Below, in pieces: positions 39,036 to 46,380 of a stretch of 64,000 nucleotides of DNA. The stretch comes from Bacillota bacterium (GTDB lineage Bacteria > Bacillota > Dehalobacteriia > UBA4068): assembly GCA_030527285.1 (NCBI GenBank), contig JAUNBC010000001.1, forward strand, positions 68,445 to 132,444, read 5' to 3'. The notes beneath the pieces were generated by a model. The model did no database searches. It had not been told where the DNA came from and was given only the letters and a program-made list of their open reading frames with translations. A program made the translations under genes and the position numbers. Numbering within the stretch: the first letter of the stretch is position 1; every line of letters begins with the position of its first letter.

Positions 39036-39730
39036 TGGCGGCGCGGGCGATAATCTTCGATTTCGACGATACCCTGGTGCAAACAAACGTGCTGTATGAG
39101 CAGGCGCGCGTCATTTTTTTTGCGGCGATGCGGCGCTTGGGCTTTTGCCCGGATGCGGCGATGGCCGAGTATTTGGATAAAGCGGATATCGCCGCCTTAG
39201 AGCGCGCCGGCTATATGGCCAAGCATTGTTTTCCCCAGGCGCTGCGCGACACCTATATCTACTATTGCCGCCGTCAGGGGCGGCTGCCTGAGGACAGACA
39301 GGCGCGCGAGATCGAGGATATCGGTTGGGCGGTCTTTGATCAGGAGGCGGAGCACGTGCCCGGCGCGTTAGAGCTGCTGAAAGCGCTGCACGGCGTATAT
39401 CCGCTGTATTTGCTGACGCAGGGAGAAGAGGATATTCAACAGCGGCGTTTGCGCCGTTCCGGCCTGTGCGGCTATTTCGACGCCTGCTATATCGTCGGCG
39501 TCAAGGATGCGGAGGCGTTCCGCGCCATCATTGCCGAGCGCGATATCGACGCCGCCGGCTCATGGTGCGTGGGCAACAGTTTACGCTCCGATATCAACCC
39601 GGCGCTGGCCGCCGGTCTGAACGCCGCGCAGCTGCTGATCGACTGCTGGGGCTATGAGCAGCAGCCGCCGGCCGGCGAATATCATCAGATACGGGAATTG
39701 AGCGAATTTTTGGAGCTGATCAAACGATGA
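39035..39730 (+). CDS. HAD-superfamily hydrolase (phosphatase-like)
   Basis: A protein of 231 residues. The nucleophile motif is IIFDFDDTLVQTN (D9, D11), with YLLTQGEEDIQQ as motif II and VGNSLRSDINPALAAGLN as the Mg-binding motif. The cap is helical, so it is a subfamily I phosphatase or phosphonatase-like enzyme. Substrate is unknown. The ATG overlaps the dnaI stop; ATGA overlaps the following gene. Grouping with dnaI may be positional only. Confidence 0.85.
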   Translation: MAARAIIFDFDDTLVQTNVLYEQARVIFFAAMRRLGFCPDAAMAEYLDKADIAALERAGYMAKHCFPQALRDTYIYYCRRQGRLPEDRQAREIEDIGWAVFDQEAEHVPGALELLKALHGVYPLYLLTQGEEDIQQRRLRRSGLCGYFDACYIVGVKDAEAFRAIIAERDIDAAGSWCVGNSLRSDINPALAAGLNAAQLLIDCWGYEQQPPAGEYHQIRELSEFLELIKR

Positions 39731-40527
39731 AGATCAAAGCCGCCGCCCTGCAATTTGCGGTGCGGGACAATCAATACGCGGATAACCTGGCCGCGGCGCG
39801 CCGTCTGATCGAGCGGGCTGCCGCTGACGGCGCGCGGCTGTTGGTGCTGCCGGAGCTGTGGTACAGCGGCTATCAGCTGAGCAATATCGCCGAATTCGCG
39901 CAGGAGATGAGCGGCGAGGCGGTGTCGCTGACGCGCGAATTGGCGGCGGCGCATGGCGTGTATATCTTCGGCTCGGTGGCTGAACGGCGGCATGGCAATT
40001 ATTATAACACCTTGGTGGCGGTCGATGACCGCGGCACGATCATCGCCAAGTATCGGAAAGCGCATCTGTTCCGGCATTATCTGCGCGAGCAGGATTATAT
40101 GACTGCCGGCGATCAATGGGTGCTGGCCGATTATCAGCAGGACGGCGAGCAGCTATGCATGGGGCTGATGATCTGCTACGACCTGCGCTTCCCCGAATTT
40201 GCGCGCAATATCGCGCTGCGCGGCGCGCAGTTGCTGATCGTACCCGCCGCCTGGGCGGCGGCGCGTATCGACGAGTTTGAGCTGTTCTGCCGCGCCCGCG
40301 CCGCTGAAAATCGCTGCTTCCTTATCGCCTGCAATTATTGCGGCGGCGTGTATAACGGTAATTCGCTGATCGTCTCGCCGCGCGGCGAGCTGCTGGCCAA
40401 GCAAGCGGACGCCGAAGGCGTGCTGTCGGCGGAGCTGGACAGCGCCGTGTTCGCCGACGGGCAGATGTTCAATCCGCTGTCTGAGCGGCGGCATATACTT
40501 GACGAGATCGACGACAGCCTGTTGTAA
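39727..40527 (+). CDS. Carbon-nitrogen hydrolase (nitrilase/omega-amidase family)
   Basis: A protein of 266 residues with the catalytic triad E43 (LLVLPELWYSGYQ), K111 (YRKAHLF) and C150 (LMICYDLRFPEFARNIALRGAQLLIVPAAW). This layout matches omega-amidase and related amidases that hydrolyse 2-oxoglutaramate or other small amides. The exact substrate is not clear. The start overlaps the HAD gene by four bases and a terminator hairpin follows. Confidence 0.9.
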   Translation: MKIKAAALQFAVRDNQYADNLAAARRLIERAAADGARLLVLPELWYSGYQLSNIAEFAQEMSGEAVSLTRELAAAHGVYIFGSVAERRHGNYYNTLVAVDDRGTIIAKYRKAHLFRHYLREQDYMTAGDQWVLADYQQDGEQLCMGLMICYDLRFPEFARNIALRGAQLLIVPAAWAAARIDEFELFCRARAAENRCFLIACNYCGGVYNGNSLIVSPRGELLAKQADAEGVLSAELDSAVFADGQMFNPLSERRHILDEIDDSLL

Positions 40528-40567
40528 GACAGACGGCAGACAGCGGACAGCGAAGGATGAAACAAAC

Positions 40568-40595
40568 AAAACCAGCCGGCAGGCTGGTTTTGTTG
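40568..40595. terminator. Probable bidirectional terminator between nitrilase gene and tRNA-Arg
   Basis: AAAACCAGCC (40568-40577) and GGCTGGTTTT (40582-40591) form a 10-bp stem with loop GGCA. The A/T flanks give a T-run on either strand, so it can end the operon from the left and the tRNA transcript from the right. Confidence 0.8.
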
Positions 40596-40614
40596 TGGCG
40601 GCGGATGCTGCGCC

Positions 40615-40689
40615 TGGTATGCCCGATAGGGATCGAACCTACGCCTTCGGCTCCGGAGGCCGACGCTCTATCCACTGAGCTACGGGCAC
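40615..40689 (-). tRNA. tRNA-Arg (anticodon CCG)
   Basis: The minus strand folds with acceptor GTGCCCG/CGGGCAT (one G-T pair), D arm GCTCAGTGGATAGAGC, anticodon stem TCGGC/GCCGA with loop CTCCGGA (anticodon CCG), T arm GTAGGTTCGATCCCTAT and encoded ACCA. Confidence 0.96.
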
Positions 40690-40790
40690 AAGATACTCGT
40701 TCATTGTATCTCAAAGCGCAACTTAAGTCAATTATTTGCCAAAGATTATTTTCGTCTAATTTTTAGATAATTATGAACATACTTGATAAA

Positions 40791-40819
40791 TTGCCGCGCT
40801 TAAAGTTTTGTGTTATTAT
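40791..40819 (+). promoter_or_regulatory. Promoter of the methylmalonyl-CoA decarboxylase operon
   Basis: TTGCCG at 40791-40796 and TATTAT at 40814-40819 are separated by 17 bases in an AT-rich gap of about 190 bases. The leader to the epimerase start is about 55 bases and shows no obvious riboswitch. Confidence 0.6.
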
Positions 40820-40881
40820 AAGGTTGCGAAAACAGGAATTTTCTTAATCTTTTATTTTATTACTGTAAAGAGGTGAAACGA

Positions 40882-41289
40882 ATGTTCAAGGTATTAAAGG
40901 TTGACCATATCGGTATCGCGGTCAAGGATATCGATGAAGCCGCCAAGTTTTGGGAAGGGGTTTTGGGTCTCAAGATCGTGGCGAGAGAAGAAGTAGCGGC
41001 GCAAAAAGTCATCACCGCTTTTATTCCCTCCGGCGATAGCGAGATCGAGCTTTTGCAGTCTACTGCCGAGGATGGCCCGATCGCCAAGTTCATCGAAGCC
41101 AAGGGCGAAGGCATCCAGCATATCGCGCTCAAGGTAGACAATATCGAAGAGGCGTTAGCCGAGCTTAAGGAGCAGGGCGTACGCCTCATCGACGAGAAGC
41201 CGCGCGGCGGCGCCGGCGGCGCGCAGATCGCTTTCCTTCATCCTAAGGCAACCGGCGGCGTGCTGTTGGAATTATGCCAAAGAGATTAA
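40882..41289 (+). CDS. mce: Methylmalonyl-CoA epimerase
   Basis: A protein of 135 residues of the glyoxalase/VOC fold. [25 protein letters not shown] holds the first metal His, and [55 protein letters not shown] holds the other His and the terminal Glu. It interconverts (R)- and (S)-methylmalonyl-CoA, feeding the decarboxylase encoded next. The ATG at 40882 follows AAAGAGGTGAAACGA. Confidence 0.94.
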   Translation: MFKVLKVDHIGIAVKDIDEAAKFWEGVLGLKIVAREEVAAQKVITAFIPSGDSEIELLQSTAEDGPIAKFIEAKGEGIQHIALKVDNIEEALAELKEQGVRLIDEKPRGGAGGAQIAFLHPKATGGVLLELCQRD

Positions 41290-41359
41290 ACTCTATGCGG
41301 TATCAGGCTTGTGTTTTGATAATTGTACGGAAAACCAGTATTTATTAGGAGGTATGGAG

Positions 41360-42907
41360 ATGTCAAAAGAAGCAAAGCTGGAAAAGCTCGCCGCCAAGCG
41401 AGAGGAAGTGATGCTCGGCGGCGGTGAAAAGAAGATCGAAAAGCAGCATCAGCAGGGCAAGATGACGGCCCGCGAGAGAATTGACGCGCTGCTGGACGAG
41501 GGTAGCTTTGTAGAGCTGGATCAGTTCGTTATTCACCGCGGCACGGAGTTCGGTATGGATAAGACAGGGGCTCCCGGCGAAGGCGTTGTCACCGGCTACG
41601 GCACGATGGACGGACGGCTGGTCTACATCTACTCGCAGGATTTCACCATACTGGGCGGTTCTCTGGGCGAGATGCATGCCGCTAAGATCTGCAAGGTCAT
41701 GGATATGGCGCTCAAGGTCGGCGCTCCGGTGATCGGCATCAACGATAGCGGCGGCGCGCGCATTCAGGAAGGCGTGGACGCGCTCAACGGCTATGGCGAA
41801 ATATTCAGGCGCAACACGCTGGCTTCGGGCGTGATCCCGCAGATCTCCGTGATCATGGGACCCTGCGCCGGCGGCGCGGTTTATTCTCCGGCGCTGACCG
41901 ACTATATCTTCATGGTCAATTCCGCCAATATGTTCATCACCGGTCCGCAGGTCATCAAGGCCGTTACCGGCGAGGATGTTTCCGCCGAGGCTTTGGGCGG
42001 CGCGATGGCGCATAATAAGACCAGCGGTAACGCGCATTTTTATGCCGACAATGAGCCGGAATGCATCGGGCAGATCCGTCGTCTGCTCAGCTTCCTGCCC
42101 TCCAATAATCTTGCGGGTCCGCCGGTGTTCGCCTGCAACGATCCCGCCGACCGTATGGAGCAGATCCTTGTCGACCTGGTTCCCGACGATCCGAACAAGT
42201 CCTATGATATGCATGACGCGATTATCGCGATCGCCGATAACAAGGATTTCTTTGAAGTCCAGCAGTATTACGCCACAAATATCATCACCGGCTTCATCCG
42301 CCTGAACGGCGTCAGCGTTGGCGTTATCGCCAATCAGCCCAAGTCGGCCGCCGGTTGCCTCGACATCAACGCCTCGGATAAAGCCGGACGGCATATCCGC
42401 TTCTGCGACGCGATGGGTATTCCGCTTTTGACCTTTGTCGATACTCCCGGCTATCTGCCCGGCGTAGCGCAAGAGCATGGCGGCATCATCCGTCACGGCG
42501 CCAAGCTGCTGTACGCTTATTCCGAGGCCACTGTGCCCAAGCTGACCGTGATCACGCGTAAGGCTTACGGCGGCGCTTATCTGGCGATGTGCGCCAAGAG
42601 TCTTGGCGCTGATATGGCCATTGCCTGGCCGTCCGCGCAGATCGCCGTTATGGGAGCACAGGGCGCTGCCAATATCGTGTTCCGCAAGGATATAGAGGGC
42701 GCTGATGATCCGCAGGCCAAGCGTCAGGAAAAGATCGCCGAATATGAGGAGAAATTCTCCAATCCGTACTGTGCCGCCGCTCGCGGCCTCGTGGATATGG
42801 TGATCGAGCCGGAATATACGCGCATACATTTGATCAAGGCGCTGGATTCTCTGTTGACCAAGAAAGAGGCGCGCCCCGGTAAAAAACACGGCAATCTGCC
42901 GGTTTAA
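41360..42907 (+). CDS. mmdA: Methylmalonyl-CoA decarboxylase alpha subunit (carboxyltransferase)
   Basis: A protein of 515 residues of the acetyl-CoA carboxylase carboxyltransferase family with two crotonase-like halves. The motifs are MTARERIDALLDEGSFVE, INDSGGARIQEGVDALNGYGEIF, ISVIMGPCAGGAVYSPALTD, LTFVDTPGYLPGVAQEHGGIIRHGAKLLYAYSEATVPK and PSAQIAVMGAQGAANIVF. It moves CO2 from (S)-methylmalonyl-CoA to biotin on MmdC, releasing propionyl-CoA. The ATG at 41360 is seven bases after AGGAGG; an ATG six bases earlier is too close. Propionyl-CoA carboxylase is the alternative, but the MmdB gene nearby argues for decarboxylation. Confidence 0.93.
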   Translation: MSKEAKLEKLAAKREEVMLGGGEKKIEKQHQQGKMTARERIDALLDEGSFVELDQFVIHRGTEFGMDKTGAPGEGVVTGYGTMDGRLVYIYSQDFTILGGSLGEMHAAKICKVMDMALKVGAPVIGINDSGGARIQEGVDALNGYGEIFRRNTLASGVIPQISVIMGPCAGGAVYSPALTDYIFMVNSANMFITGPQVIKAVTGEDVSAEALGGAMAHNKTSGNAHFYADNEPECIGQIRRLLSFLPSNNLAGPPVFACNDPADRMEQILVDLVPDDPNKSYDMHDAIIAIADNKDFFEVQQYYATNIITGFIRLNGVSVGVIANQPKSAAGCLDINASDKAGRHIRFCDAMGIPLLTFVDTPGYLPGVAQEHGGIIRHGAKLLYAYSEATVPKLTVITRKAYGGAYLAMCAKSLGADMAIAWPSAQIAVMGAQGAANIVFRKDIEGADDPQAKRQEKIAEYEEKFSNPYCAAARGLVDMVIEPEYTRIHLIKALDSLLTKKEARPGKKHGNLPV

Positions 42908-42921
42908 GGAGGGTGTAATCA

Positions 42922-43314
42922 ATGGGTATTTTATACATAGGCAGCATGACGACGTTGATCGGTATGGCCGGTATTTTTCTGGTATTGGCCGTATTGTCCA
43001 TAGCTACGTTGGGTATGGACCGAATCGTCAACGCTATGGAGAGCAAAAGCAGAAAAAAAGCACAGGCGGCGCTTAAGGCGACTGAGCAGCCTGCGGTTGC
43101 CGCCGTTCCCGCTGCACCCGCTGCTCAGGCTGTTGCCGAGGCCGGTATTTCTCCCGCCAAGGTAGCCGCTATCGTGGCCGCGATCTCCGCCGCCAGCGGC
43201 CGTCCGGTCGCTCAGCTCAAATTCAATGCTATTCGCCGCGGTAGTGGCGCAACCAATAGTTGGTCGAATAGCGGCGTTGCGGAAATCATCAATACCAGAC
43301 AACAATATCTATAA
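42922..43314 (+). CDS. mmdD: Methylmalonyl-CoA decarboxylase delta subunit (OadG-like membrane anchor)
   Basis: A protein of 130 residues. It has one N-terminal membrane helix (TLIGMAGIFLVLAVLSIATLGM), an Ala/Pro linker, and a C-terminal segment (AAIVAAISAASGR ... RRGSGATNSWSNSGVAEIINTRQ) typical of OadG/MmdD. It ties the carboxyltransferase and biotin carrier to the membrane pump. AAGGAGGGTGTAATCA precedes the start. Confidence 0.88.
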   Translation: MGILYIGSMTTLIGMAGIFLVLAVLSIATLGMDRIVNAMESKSRKKAQAALKATEQPAVAAVPAAPAAQAVAEAGISPAKVAAIVAAISAASGRPVAQLKFNAIRRGSGATNSWSNSGVAEIINTRQQYL

Positions 43315-43335
43315 TATTAGGAGGGTACGATCCAT

Positions 43336-43683
43336 ATGAAAAAGTATAATGTTAATGTTAACGGCGAAGCCTTTGTAGTCGAGGTAGAGGAGATCGGCGG
43401 CGCGCCCGCGCCGAAGGCCGCTCCCGCTCCGGCTCCTGCCGCCGCTGCCGCTCCCGCCGCCGCTGCCGGCGAAAATGTTATCACATCTCCGCTGCCCGGC
43501 ACTGTGCTGAAGGTTTTGGCTTCCGCCGGACAGGCGGTCAAAACCGGTGACGTGCTGATGGTCGTTGAAGCGATGAAGATGGAGAATGAGATCGTAGCGC
43601 CCGCAGACGGCACTGTCAAATCAGTAGCGGTCTCTGTCGGCGCCATTGTCCAGACGGATGATGTTTTACTGATAATGATGTAA
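43336..43683 (+). CDS. mmdC: Methylmalonyl-CoA decarboxylase gamma subunit (biotin carrier)
   Basis: A protein of 115 residues. The first 20 residues form a strand cap, then comes an Ala/Pro-rich flexible linker (about 23-45) and a biotinyl domain with the biotin lysine K81 in [11 protein letters not shown]. It carries CO2 as carboxybiotin from MmdA to MmdB. TTAGGAGGGTACGATCCAT precedes the start. Confidence 0.94.
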   Translation: MKKYNVNVNGEAFVVEVEEIGGAPAPKAAPAPAPAAAAAPAAAAGENVITSPLPGTVLKVLASAGQAVKTGDVLMVVEAMKMENEIVAPADGTVKSVAVSVGAIVQTDDVLLIMM

Positions 43684-43719
43684 AGCACCATGCGGAATAC
43701 GTTGTAAAGGGGTGTTATA

Positions 43720-44919
43720 ATGCAAGCGGATTTTTCAGTAGCCGAGGTTGTTGAAGGCTTATACTTAGATAGTTCCTTTTCCGTATTGGACTGGCGTTCC
43801 TGCGTGATGATATTAGTCGCTTTCTTATTATTCTATCTGGCGATCAAGAAGGAGTTTGAGCCGCTGCTGCTGGTCCCTATCGCCTTTGGTATGATGCTGG
43901 CTAATATCCCGCTGGCGCATTTGATGGCGGAGCCGGTTCGTTCTATCGGCGCGGATGGTCTGCCGGTGGTAGAAAAGATCGGCGGTCTGCTGTGGTATAT
44001 GTATCAGGGCGATGAGTTGAGTATTTTCCCGCCGCTGATTTTCATGGGTATCGGCGCGATGACCGACTTTGGTCCGCTGATCTCCAATGCCAAATCGTTG
44101 CTGATCGGCGCTGCGGCGCAGTTGGGCGTATTTATTGCCTTTTGGCTGGCCTTGTTCGTACATGAGTTTGTGCCTGGCATCGAGTTCACCTCCGCTGAGG
44201 CGGCGGCCATCGGTATCATCGGCGGCGCGGACGGGCCGGTCGTTATCTATCTGGCCACCAAGCTGGCGCCGCATATGCTCGGCCCATTGGCGGTGGCCGC
44301 CTACTCCTACATGGCGCTGGTGCCGATCATCCTGCCGCCGGTCGCGCGCGCGCTGACCACGCATAAAGAGAGAATGATCGTCATGAAACAGCTGCGCCCG
44401 GTATCCAAGACTACCAAGATCATCTTCCCGATACTCTCCACCGTGCTGGTATCGCTGATCTTGCCGGAAGCCGCTCCGCTGGTCGGTATGCTGATGCTCG
44501 GTAACCTGTTCCGTGAGTCCGGCGTGGTCGATCGTCTGTCCGAGGTCGCGCAGAACGCTCTGATGAATATGCTGACCATTTTCCTCGGAGTTTCCGTCGG
44601 CGCTACCGCTTCGGGCGCGGAATTCCTGCAATGGGGCACGATCGCCATATTCGTCCTCGGCTGTTTCGCCTTTGCCGGCGGCGCCGCGGGCGGCGTGCTG
44701 TTCGTCAAGTTCCTCAATCTGTTCTGCAAAGAGAAGACCAATCCGCTGCTCGGCTTGGCTGGCGTATCCGCCGTGCCGATGAGCGCCCGCGTCGCGCATA
44801 AGATGGGTCAGGAGGAGAACCCCAAGAACTGGCTGATCATGCATGCGATGGGGCCGAACGTGGCCGGCGTTATCGGTACCTCGGTCGCCGCAGCGATGTT
44901 GCTGACGATGTTCGGTTAA
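43720..44919 (+). CDS. mmdB: Methylmalonyl-CoA decarboxylase beta subunit, Na+ pump
   Basis: A protein of 399 residues with about nine to eleven membrane helices. The key ion-binding region is EAAAIGIIGGADGPVVIYLATKLAP, with the conserved Asp at about residue 171. Other signatures are FPPLIFMGIGAMTDFGPLI and NPLLGLAGVSAVPMSARVAHKMGQ. It decarboxylates carboxybiotin and exports Na+, conserving energy from succinate or propionate metabolism. AAAGGGGTGTTATA precedes the ATG. It is the last gene of the operon. Confidence 0.95.
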   Translation: MQADFSVAEVVEGLYLDSSFSVLDWRSCVMILVAFLLFYLAIKKEFEPLLLVPIAFGMMLANIPLAHLMAEPVRSIGADGLPVVEKIGGLLWYMYQGDELSIFPPLIFMGIGAMTDFGPLISNAKSLLIGAAAQLGVFIAFWLALFVHEFVPGIEFTSAEAAAIGIIGGADGPVVIYLATKLAPHMLGPLAVAAYSYMALVPIILPPVARALTTHKERMIVMKQLRPVSKTTKIIFPILSTVLVSLILPEAAPLVGMLMLGNLFRESGVVDRLSEVAQNALMNMLTIFLGVSVGATASGAEFLQWGTIAIFVLGCFAFAGGAAGGVLFVKFLNLFCKEKTNPLLGLAGVSAVPMSARVAHKMGQEENPKNWLIMHAMGPNVAGVIGTSVAAAMLLTMFG

Positions 44920-45036
44920 GCCGGGGTCTGTTTCCAAACTGCGCGATACGTTCCCGCCTGCCTATGGGGACGTCAGACCGCGAGCAAGCTCTTTATCGGG
45001 CTGCGGAACGAGCGCGTTCGAAATCTATCGACACGC

Positions 45037-45077
45037 TGACAGCCTCAAGCGTATGCTTGGGGCTGTCATTTCTATTT
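45037..45077 (+). terminator. Terminator of the mmd operon
   Basis: TGACAGCCTCAAGC (45037-45050) pairs with GCTTGGGGCTGTCA (45055-45068) with one G-T pair and loop GTAT, followed by TTTCTATTT. It lies 118 bases after mmdB. The stretch 44920-45036 holds nothing I can name. Confidence 0.85.
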
Positions 45078-45083
45078 AGACAA

Positions 45084-45120
45084 AGAGTAACGCCCAACCA
45101 GCTGCGTTGGGCGTTACTCT
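45084..45120 (-). terminator. Hairpin ending the micro-peptide transcript
   Basis: AGAGTAACGCCCAAC (45084-45098) and GTTGGGCGTTACTCT (45106-45120) form a perfect 15-bp stem with a 7-base loop. On the minus strand it is followed by TTGTC and an A/T-rich stretch, a weak T-run. It sits about 95 bases beyond the last micro-peptide stop codon. It may also back up the mmd terminator. Confidence 0.7.
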
Positions 45121-45215
45121 CGGCATGTTATATATTTGGAATTATATGTCTGCATCGAAGCTTGTTGACGTGAGTGGGGGATAATACCACCTCCCGGTGA
45201 TGAGTTCCGCGGGTC

Positions 45216-45284
45216 TTAGCCCATGATCAGCAAAGCGGCGACGACGATAGCAATAGCTCCATAAATAAAGATATACTTTTTCAT
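45216..45284 (-). CDS. Tiny hydrophobic membrane peptide, 22 residues (copy A)
   Basis: From the ATG at 45284 the minus strand reads MKKYIFIYGAIAIVV, then AALLIMG and stop: a Lys-Lys head and one membrane helix. AAAGGAGGTGAATATC precedes the ATG, a near-perfect ribosome binding site. Copy B next door differs at 7 of 69 bases; five changes are silent and two swap Ile for Leu, a pattern expected of a translated, conserved peptide. I do not recognise the family. Candidates are an accessory subunit of a membrane complex, a type I toxin-like peptide, or a signalling peptide. Confidence 0.75.
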   Translation of the reverse strand: MKKYIFIYGAIAIVVAALLIMG

Positions 45285-45384
45285 GATATTCACCTCCTTT
45301 GATAATTAGCTGTTGTGGTATGTTGCCTGGTTTAATACATTAGGCAGTATTCCGGTAATGATAGCTGTAAACTAAGCGTTTTGT

Positions 45385-45453
45385 TTAACCCATGAGCAGC
45401 AAAGCGGCGACGACGAGGGCGATAGCGCCATAGATAAAGATATACTTTTTCAT
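45385..45453 (-). CDS. Tiny hydrophobic membrane peptide, 22 residues (copy B)
   Basis: From the ATG at 45453 the minus strand reads MKKYIFIYGAIALVV, then AALLLMG and stop. The ribosome site AAAGGAGGTGAATATC is identical to that of copy A, 100 bases downstream. The two are tandem paralogues. No overlapping gene explains the conservation. It lies in the leftward transcript that starts opposite the Lrp regulator gene. Function is unknown. Confidence 0.75.
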   Translation of the reverse strand: MKKYIFIYGAIALVVAALLLMG

Positions 45454-45525
45454 GATATTCACCTCCTTTTTCATTTTTCAGCTTGCGGCCGGTTGCGGCC
45501 GGTGATAATATATAGCTCGGCTTTT

Positions 45526-45609
45526 TTAGATTATCAGCAGAAGGATGAAGCCTAAGCCGATGGTGAAGATCAGCGACAGGTCGATGCATATCGGTAACGT
45601 GAATTTCAT
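45526..45609 (-). CDS. Tiny hydrophobic membrane peptide, 27 residues (C)
   Basis: From the ATG at 45609 the minus strand reads MKFTLPICIDLSLIF, then TIGLGFILLLII and stop. It is one membrane helix with a Cys and an Asp near its start, unrelated in sequence to copies A and B. AAAGGAGGG lies six bases before this ATG; the ATG two codons upstream (45615) is too close to the ribosome site. It is first in the leftward transcript. Between it and copy B is a 10-bp tandem repeat, TTGCGGCCGG twice at 45483-45502. Function is unknown. Confidence 0.65.
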   Translation of the reverse strand: MKFTLPICIDLSLIFTIGLGFILLLII

Positions 45610-45702
45610 GTTCATCCCTCCTTTTTTTAATCTCCTTTACTTTGTGTGGTTTTTGCGGTAAAATATTAGTAGTTGCGGACTTCGTTTCTTATCTCTTTCT
45701 TG

Positions 45703-45708
45703 ATTATA
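45703..45708 (-). promoter_or_regulatory. Candidate -10 element for the micro-peptide transcript
   Basis: The minus strand reads TATAAT here, about 95 bases before the first micro-peptide. Upstream is TGATTG at 17-base spacing (TTGGCA at 14), so the -35 is weak. The 222-base AT-rich gap is shared with the rightward lrp gene, so Lrp control of both is plausible. No rightward promoter for lrp was convincing. Confidence 0.4.
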
Positions 45709-45831
45709 TTTTAGCTAAATTATGCCAATCAGTACATAGATAAATAATCGAAAAATTCTATTTTTGCCTTAAAAAATAAGTTCTTTTGCAATTTTCACAT
45801 AATTTAATTAATTATGGATAGGAGGGCTAAT

Positions 45832-46377
45832 ATGGAGCTGAATATTGACGAGGTAGACCATCAAATACTGCGTATCTTGCAGGAGGATGGCCGCATCACG
45901 ATCAAGGAGCTGGCCGAGCAGGTGTCGATGAGCTCTCCGGCGGTAGCCGAGCGGATGCGGCGCTTGGAGGAGAATGGCGTCATAGAGGGTTATCGCGCCG
46001 TGGTCAATCCGAATAAGCTGGGCTTGAGCGTGCACGGTTATTTGATCGCCGACGTGCCGATAAGCAAGCGCGATCAGTTTTACCGCTATGTATTTGAACA
46101 GCGGGCGTTTATATCCGGCGCAACTGTCATGTCCGGCGGCAAGGAGGCGGTATTACAGTTTTGCTGCCGCGACGCCGCGCAATGGATGAATATACAGAAC
46201 GACTTTTTTGATATCGCGCAGGTCACCACGCATCTATGCACTTATCCGCCGTTCAAAAACGCTATCATTGACCCGCAGGTGGCTGTTGACGACGAGCGCG
46301 AGCAATACGCCTTCCTCGAAACCATACGCAAGATCGCCGCGGACGAGCAGAAGCAGAATAATAAGGGCAAGCGCTGA
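45832..46377 (+). CDS. Lrp/AsnC-family transcriptional regulator
   Basis: A protein of 181 residues. The N-terminal helix-turn-helix is DEVDHQILRILQEDGRITIKELAEQVSMSSPAVAERMRRLEENGVIEGYRAVVNPNKLGL. A RAM/AsnC ligand domain follows at about 70-150, ending in a 30-residue charged tail. Such regulators sense amino acids and often control amino-acid transport or neighbouring genes. The ATG at 45832 follows GATAGGAGGGCTAAT. It is divergent from the micro-peptide genes and is followed three bases later by dinG. Confidence 0.92.
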   Translation: MELNIDEVDHQILRILQEDGRITIKELAEQVSMSSPAVAERMRRLEENGVIEGYRAVVNPNKLGLSVHGYLIADVPISKRDQFYRYVFEQRAFISGATVMSGGKEAVLQFCCRDAAQWMNIQNDFFDIAQVTTHLCTYPPFKNAIIDPQVAVDDEREQYAFLETIRKIAADEQKQNNKGKR

Positions 46378-46380
46378 GCA

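Noticed and set aside
41363-42922. Open frame of 519 codons antisense to mmdA
   Set aside because: It mirrors the codon phase of mmdA, has no family features, and the sense strand is a certain gene; long antisense frames are common in GC-rich DNA.
44950-45036. A GTTCGAAATC T-loop-like string after mmdB suggesting a tRNA
   Set aside because: No acceptor, D arm or anticodon stem could be paired around it.
44964-45173. Open frame of 69 codons after mmdB
   Set aside because: It runs through both terminator hairpins, has no ribosome site and no recognisable features.
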